Shown: piece after piece, positions 6,716-8,672 of the stretch | Position numbering within the stretch: position 1 is the first letter of the stretch | How the letters are laid out: every line of letters begins with the position of its first letter | Made by a program: the position numbers and the translations under genes | Assembly (NCBI GenBank): GCA_004525875.1 | Contig: SPBQ01000070.1 | Location: 1-8,672 of the forward strand | DNA length: 8,672 nucleotides | Reading direction: 5' to 3' | Origin: Myxococcales bacterium | Lineage (GTDB): Bacteria; Desulfobacterota_B; Binatia; UBA1149; SPBQ01 | Notes under the pieces: generated by a model | What the model saw: only the letters and a program-made list of their open reading frames with translations | What the model was told of the DNA's origin: nothing | Database searches by the model: none

Positions 6716-7438
6716 GTGCGTCGTTTCGGTGTCGTTCTCCTTGCAGTCGTCGTGGCTGCGCCGGTCCTCGAGGGCCTGCTAGAGGTCGACACGCTGCTGG
6801 CGGCAGACGGGGGCACGCCGCTCGTGGTCTGCCTTGGCGACTCGCTCACCGAGGGCTACCAGGTGGAGCCCGAGCATGCGTACCCGGCCATCGTCGAATC
6901 GCGGCTTGCGGATCGCGGCTGGCCGGATATCGAGGTGGTCAATGCCGGTATCAGCGGGTCGACGACCGCGAGCGCGGTGTCTCGGCTTCGCTGGCAGCTG
7001 CGTCGCAAGCCCGACGTCCTGGTGCTGGCGCTGGGCGCGAACGACGGTCTGCGCGGCATCGCGCCGGAGACGACGAAAATCAATCTTGCCGCGGCCATCG
7101 ATCTCGCGAAGACGGAGGGGCTCATCGTCCTGCTGGCAGGCATGAAGCTGCCGCCGAACTACGGGACCGAGCACACCGAGGCCTTCGAGCGAATCTTCGT
7201 CGATCTGGCGGCGGACAACGGCGTTGCACTCATCCCGTTCCTGCTCGACGGCGTGGCGACCGATCCCGAGCTCAACTTGCCCGATGGCATCCATCCGACG
7301 GCGCGTGGTTACTCGATCGTCGCCGACACGGTGATCGAGTATCTGGTGCCGCTGCTCGGGCTGGCCGAGGCGGGGGCGGCTGATGCTCCCCCCGCCGGCT
7401 CGCCGCGAGACGACGAACCCGGGAGCACCGGCCGGTGA
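6716..7438 (+). CDS. tesA: SGNH/GDSL hydrolase, TesA-like arylesterase/lysophospholipase
   Basis: This encodes 240 residues from GTG 6716, and all four SGNH blocks are present: GDSLTEGY (Ser43), VNAGISGST (Gly78), ALGANDGLRG (Asn109) and LPDGIHPTARGY (Asp190, His193). Ser43, Asp190 and His193 form the expected catalytic triad. The enzyme should hydrolyse thioesters, aryl esters or lysophospholipids in the periplasm. The chosen start gives an Arg-Arg n-region and a hydrophobic core (VVLLAVVVAAPVL), i.e. an export signal or anchor, with no lipobox cysteine. An ATG at 6632 or 6647 in the same frame is possible but would add an unusual 23- to 28-residue leader overlapping the divergent promoter. 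The stop overlaps the next gene's GTG by four bases (GTGA). The C-terminal tail is Pro/Ala/Gly-rich. The tesA symbol is by family and neighbourhood; specificity is not established. Confidence 0.87.
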   Translation: MRRFGVVLLAVVVAAPVLEGLLEVDTLLAADGGTPLVVCLGDSLTEGYQVEPEHAYPAIVESRLADRGWPDIEVVNAGISGSTTASAVSRLRWQLRRKPDVLVLALGANDGLRGIAPETTKINLAAAIDLAKTEGLIVLLAGMKLPPNYGTEHTEAFERIFVDLAADNGVALIPFLLDGVATDPELNLPDGIHPTARGYSIVADTVIEYLVPLLGLAEAGAADAPPAGSPRDDEPGSTGR

Positions 7439-8190
7439 AGGCCACCACCACGTTGGGTGACGCCGACTGCGTCATTCACGCGGTCGGCGTGTACAAGGAG
7501 TTCACGACGGCGGCAGGTGTCGTCCGCGTGCTCGAAGGCATCGACCTCGAGGTGCGGCGCGGCGAGACGGTGGCGATCCTCGGTGAGTCGGGCAGCGGAA
7601 AGTCGACACTGCTCTCGCTGCTCGCGGGCCTCGACCTGCCGACCTCCGGTACTCTGGTAGTCGACGAACTCGACCTCGGTTCTGTTGCCGAGGTCGATCT
7701 TGCCGGCTTCCGCGCGCGCACGGTGGGGATCGTGTTCCAGCACTTCCACCTCATCAAGAGCCTCACTGCTCTCGAGAACGTGGCGCTGCCGCTCGAGCTT
7801 CGCGAGGACGCGGACGGAGCCGCTGTCGATGGCAAGGCCTCCATCGTCGAGAAAGCCGAGATTGCGCTCGAGATGGTCGGCCTCACGCACCGGCTGGATC
7901 ACTTCCCGGCCCAGCTGAGCGGCGGCGAGGCTCAGCGCGTCGCTCTGGCGCGAGCGATCGTGTCCGAGCCGGTGCTGCTGGTGGCCGATGAGCCCACCGG
8001 CAATCTTGACGAGAAGACGGGTGCCGACGTCATGAACCTCTTGTTCGAACTCGTCGAGCGTCGGCGTACGACGCTTCTCCTCGTCACGCACAGTCGCGAG
8101 CTGGCCGCCCGTTGCCATCGCAGCCTCGTGCTGCGCGACGGGCGTCTCGCGGATCATCGAGCCGGCACGGAAGCCGCGCGCGCGTGCTGA
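7435..8190 (+). CDS. ybbA: ABC transporter ATP-binding protein, YbbA/LolD/MacB-type
   Basis: This 251-residue nucleotide-binding domain contains Walker A GESGSGKST (50-58), Q-loop Gln102 (VFQHFHLI, where the His-Phe-His stretch is typical of this subfamily), signature LSGGE (161-165), Walker B LLVADEP (181-187), D-loop GNLD (189-192) and switch His219. All catalytic residues are intact. It would energise a MacB/FtsX-type permease encoded just downstream, an arrangement that works by mechanotransmission on envelope lipids, lipoproteins or peptides rather than by classical import. The GTG start overlaps the esterase stop as GTGA, and the stop overlaps the permease start in GTGCTGA, both signs of translational coupling. 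The TesA-YbbA-YbbP grouping supports the ybbA name; LolD-like proteins share the same motifs. Confidence 0.92.
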   Translation: MKATTTLGDADCVIHAVGVYKEFTTAAGVVRVLEGIDLEVRRGETVAILGESGSGKSTLLSLLAGLDLPTSGTLVVDELDLGSVAEVDLAGFRARTVGIVFQHFHLIKSLTALENVALPLELREDADGAAVDGKASIVEKAEIALEMVGLTHRLDHFPAQLSGGEAQRVALARAIVSEPVLLVADEPTGNLDEKTGADVMNLLFELVERRRTTLLLVTHSRELAARCHRSLVLRDGRLADHRAGTEAARAC

Positions 8191-8672
8191 CGCTCCTGAA
8201 GCTCGCGCTGCGCGACCTGCGACACCAGCCCGCATTCGCGATCTTCTTCGTCGTGAACCTGGCGCTGGGGCTTGCCGGCGCGATGACGCTCGACGGCCTG
8301 CAAGGATCGATCGAGCGCACGTTGGCCGGACGATCGCGCTCTTTTCTCGGCTCCGACGTCCGTGTCAGCTCGAGCCGACCGCTCATGGCCGAGGAGCGTG
8401 CACGCATCGACGCCGTCGCGGAGGCCGTGGTCGCCGGCGACGCGGGGACCCGGGACGGCGGCGTGACGGCCGAGCTCGTGCAGATGTACTCGATGGTGTG
8501 GGCACCCGGCGCTTCGCGGCTTGCCGAGGTGCGTGCGATCGATGGCAGCTTTCCGCCGCAGGGGAGCATCGTGCTGGCCGGTGCCGGCGAAGTAGACGAC
8601 GCACGGCGCGCCGAGCTCGCCGGCGAGCGCGGCGCATGGGCCGACCCGGCGCTGCTCGCCCAGCTCGGCGTC
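8184..8672 (+). CDS. ybbP: YbbP-like ABC transporter permease (MacB/FtsX family), N-terminal part, truncated by window end
   Basis: The frame is open from GTG 8184 to the last base, giving 163 residues of what should be a protein of roughly 800 in the E. coli relative. It opens with the typical LLKLALRDLRHQP amphipathic stretch. One membrane helix (about residues 17-34) follows, then a periplasmic MacB_PCD-like segment with GSDVRVSSSRPL and a later VRAIDGSFPPQG. The start overlaps the ATPase stop by seven bases (GTGCTGA), so translation is coupled. Alone it does not show the later membrane helices, but with the adjacent ATPase the identity is clear. E. coli YbbAP has been linked to envelope or hydrophobic-compound export; the substrate here is unknown. 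Confidence 0.85.
   Translation, partial: MLTLLKLALRDLRHQPAFAIFFVVNLALGLAGAMTLDGLQGSIERTLAGRSRSFLGSDVRVSSSRPLMAEERARIDAVAEAVVAGDAGTRDGGVTAELVQMYSMVWAPGASRLAEVRAIDGSFPPQGSIVLAGAGEVDDARRAELAGERGAWADPALLAQLGV

Noticed and set aside
7309..8235. 308-codon minus-strand frame opposite the ABC ATPase
   Set aside because: Antisense shadow of a gene with every ABC motif intact; its own translation has no recognisable domain and no start signal.

Overview
The window is GC-rich and densely coding. Several features point to a Gram-negative bacterium, most likely proteobacterial or Myxococcota-like: a HlyD/FUSC efflux remnant, a periplasmic Rap1a/Tai-type protein, and a TesA-like SGNH hydrolase with a YbbA/YbbP-type ABC system. 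This lineage is an inference from gene content, because no rRNA or marker gene is present. I found no tRNA, rRNA, CRISPR array or insertion sequence.

Left edge (1-1242, minus strand): a decayed efflux locus. A remnant of a HlyD-family periplasmic adaptor (1006-1242) has lost its coiled-coil middle and carries an in-frame TAG. It runs directly, with a frame change, into the C-terminal half of a FUSC-family inner-membrane exporter (1-1005). That exporter piece has its own frameshift at a run of five C. Neither gene can be intact as read.

1297-1704 (plus): a small secreted four-cysteine protein of the Rap1a/Tai immunity-protein type. A 400-base non-coding stretch follows, holding several short inverted repeats and a strong 13-bp terminator-like hairpin (2005-2039) that separates it from the convergent gene beyond.

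2106-6599 (minus): two genes, probably co-transcribed. First is a BtrH_N/DUF4872-type protein with a papain-like Cys/His motif, a good Shine-Dalgarno and a recognisable promoter. Then comes a 1138-residue SWIM-zinc-finger plus SNF2 helicase/translocase. No biosynthetic or defence partner is visible for either.

6716-8672 (plus, divergent from the previous pair): a tightly overlapping operon of an SGNH/TesA-like esterase, a YbbA-like ABC ATPase, and the start of a YbbP-like MacB/FtsX-type permease that leaves the window. The starts overlap the preceding stops (GTGA, then GTGCTGA), so translational coupling is likely. In E. coli tesA and ybbAP are also neighbours but divergent; here they form one transcription unit.

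I do not see convincing evidence for a wholly new system. The items most worth checking are the remodelled HlyD-FUSC locus, the orphan BtrH-like/SNF2-SWIM pair, and the co-directional esterase-ABC operon.
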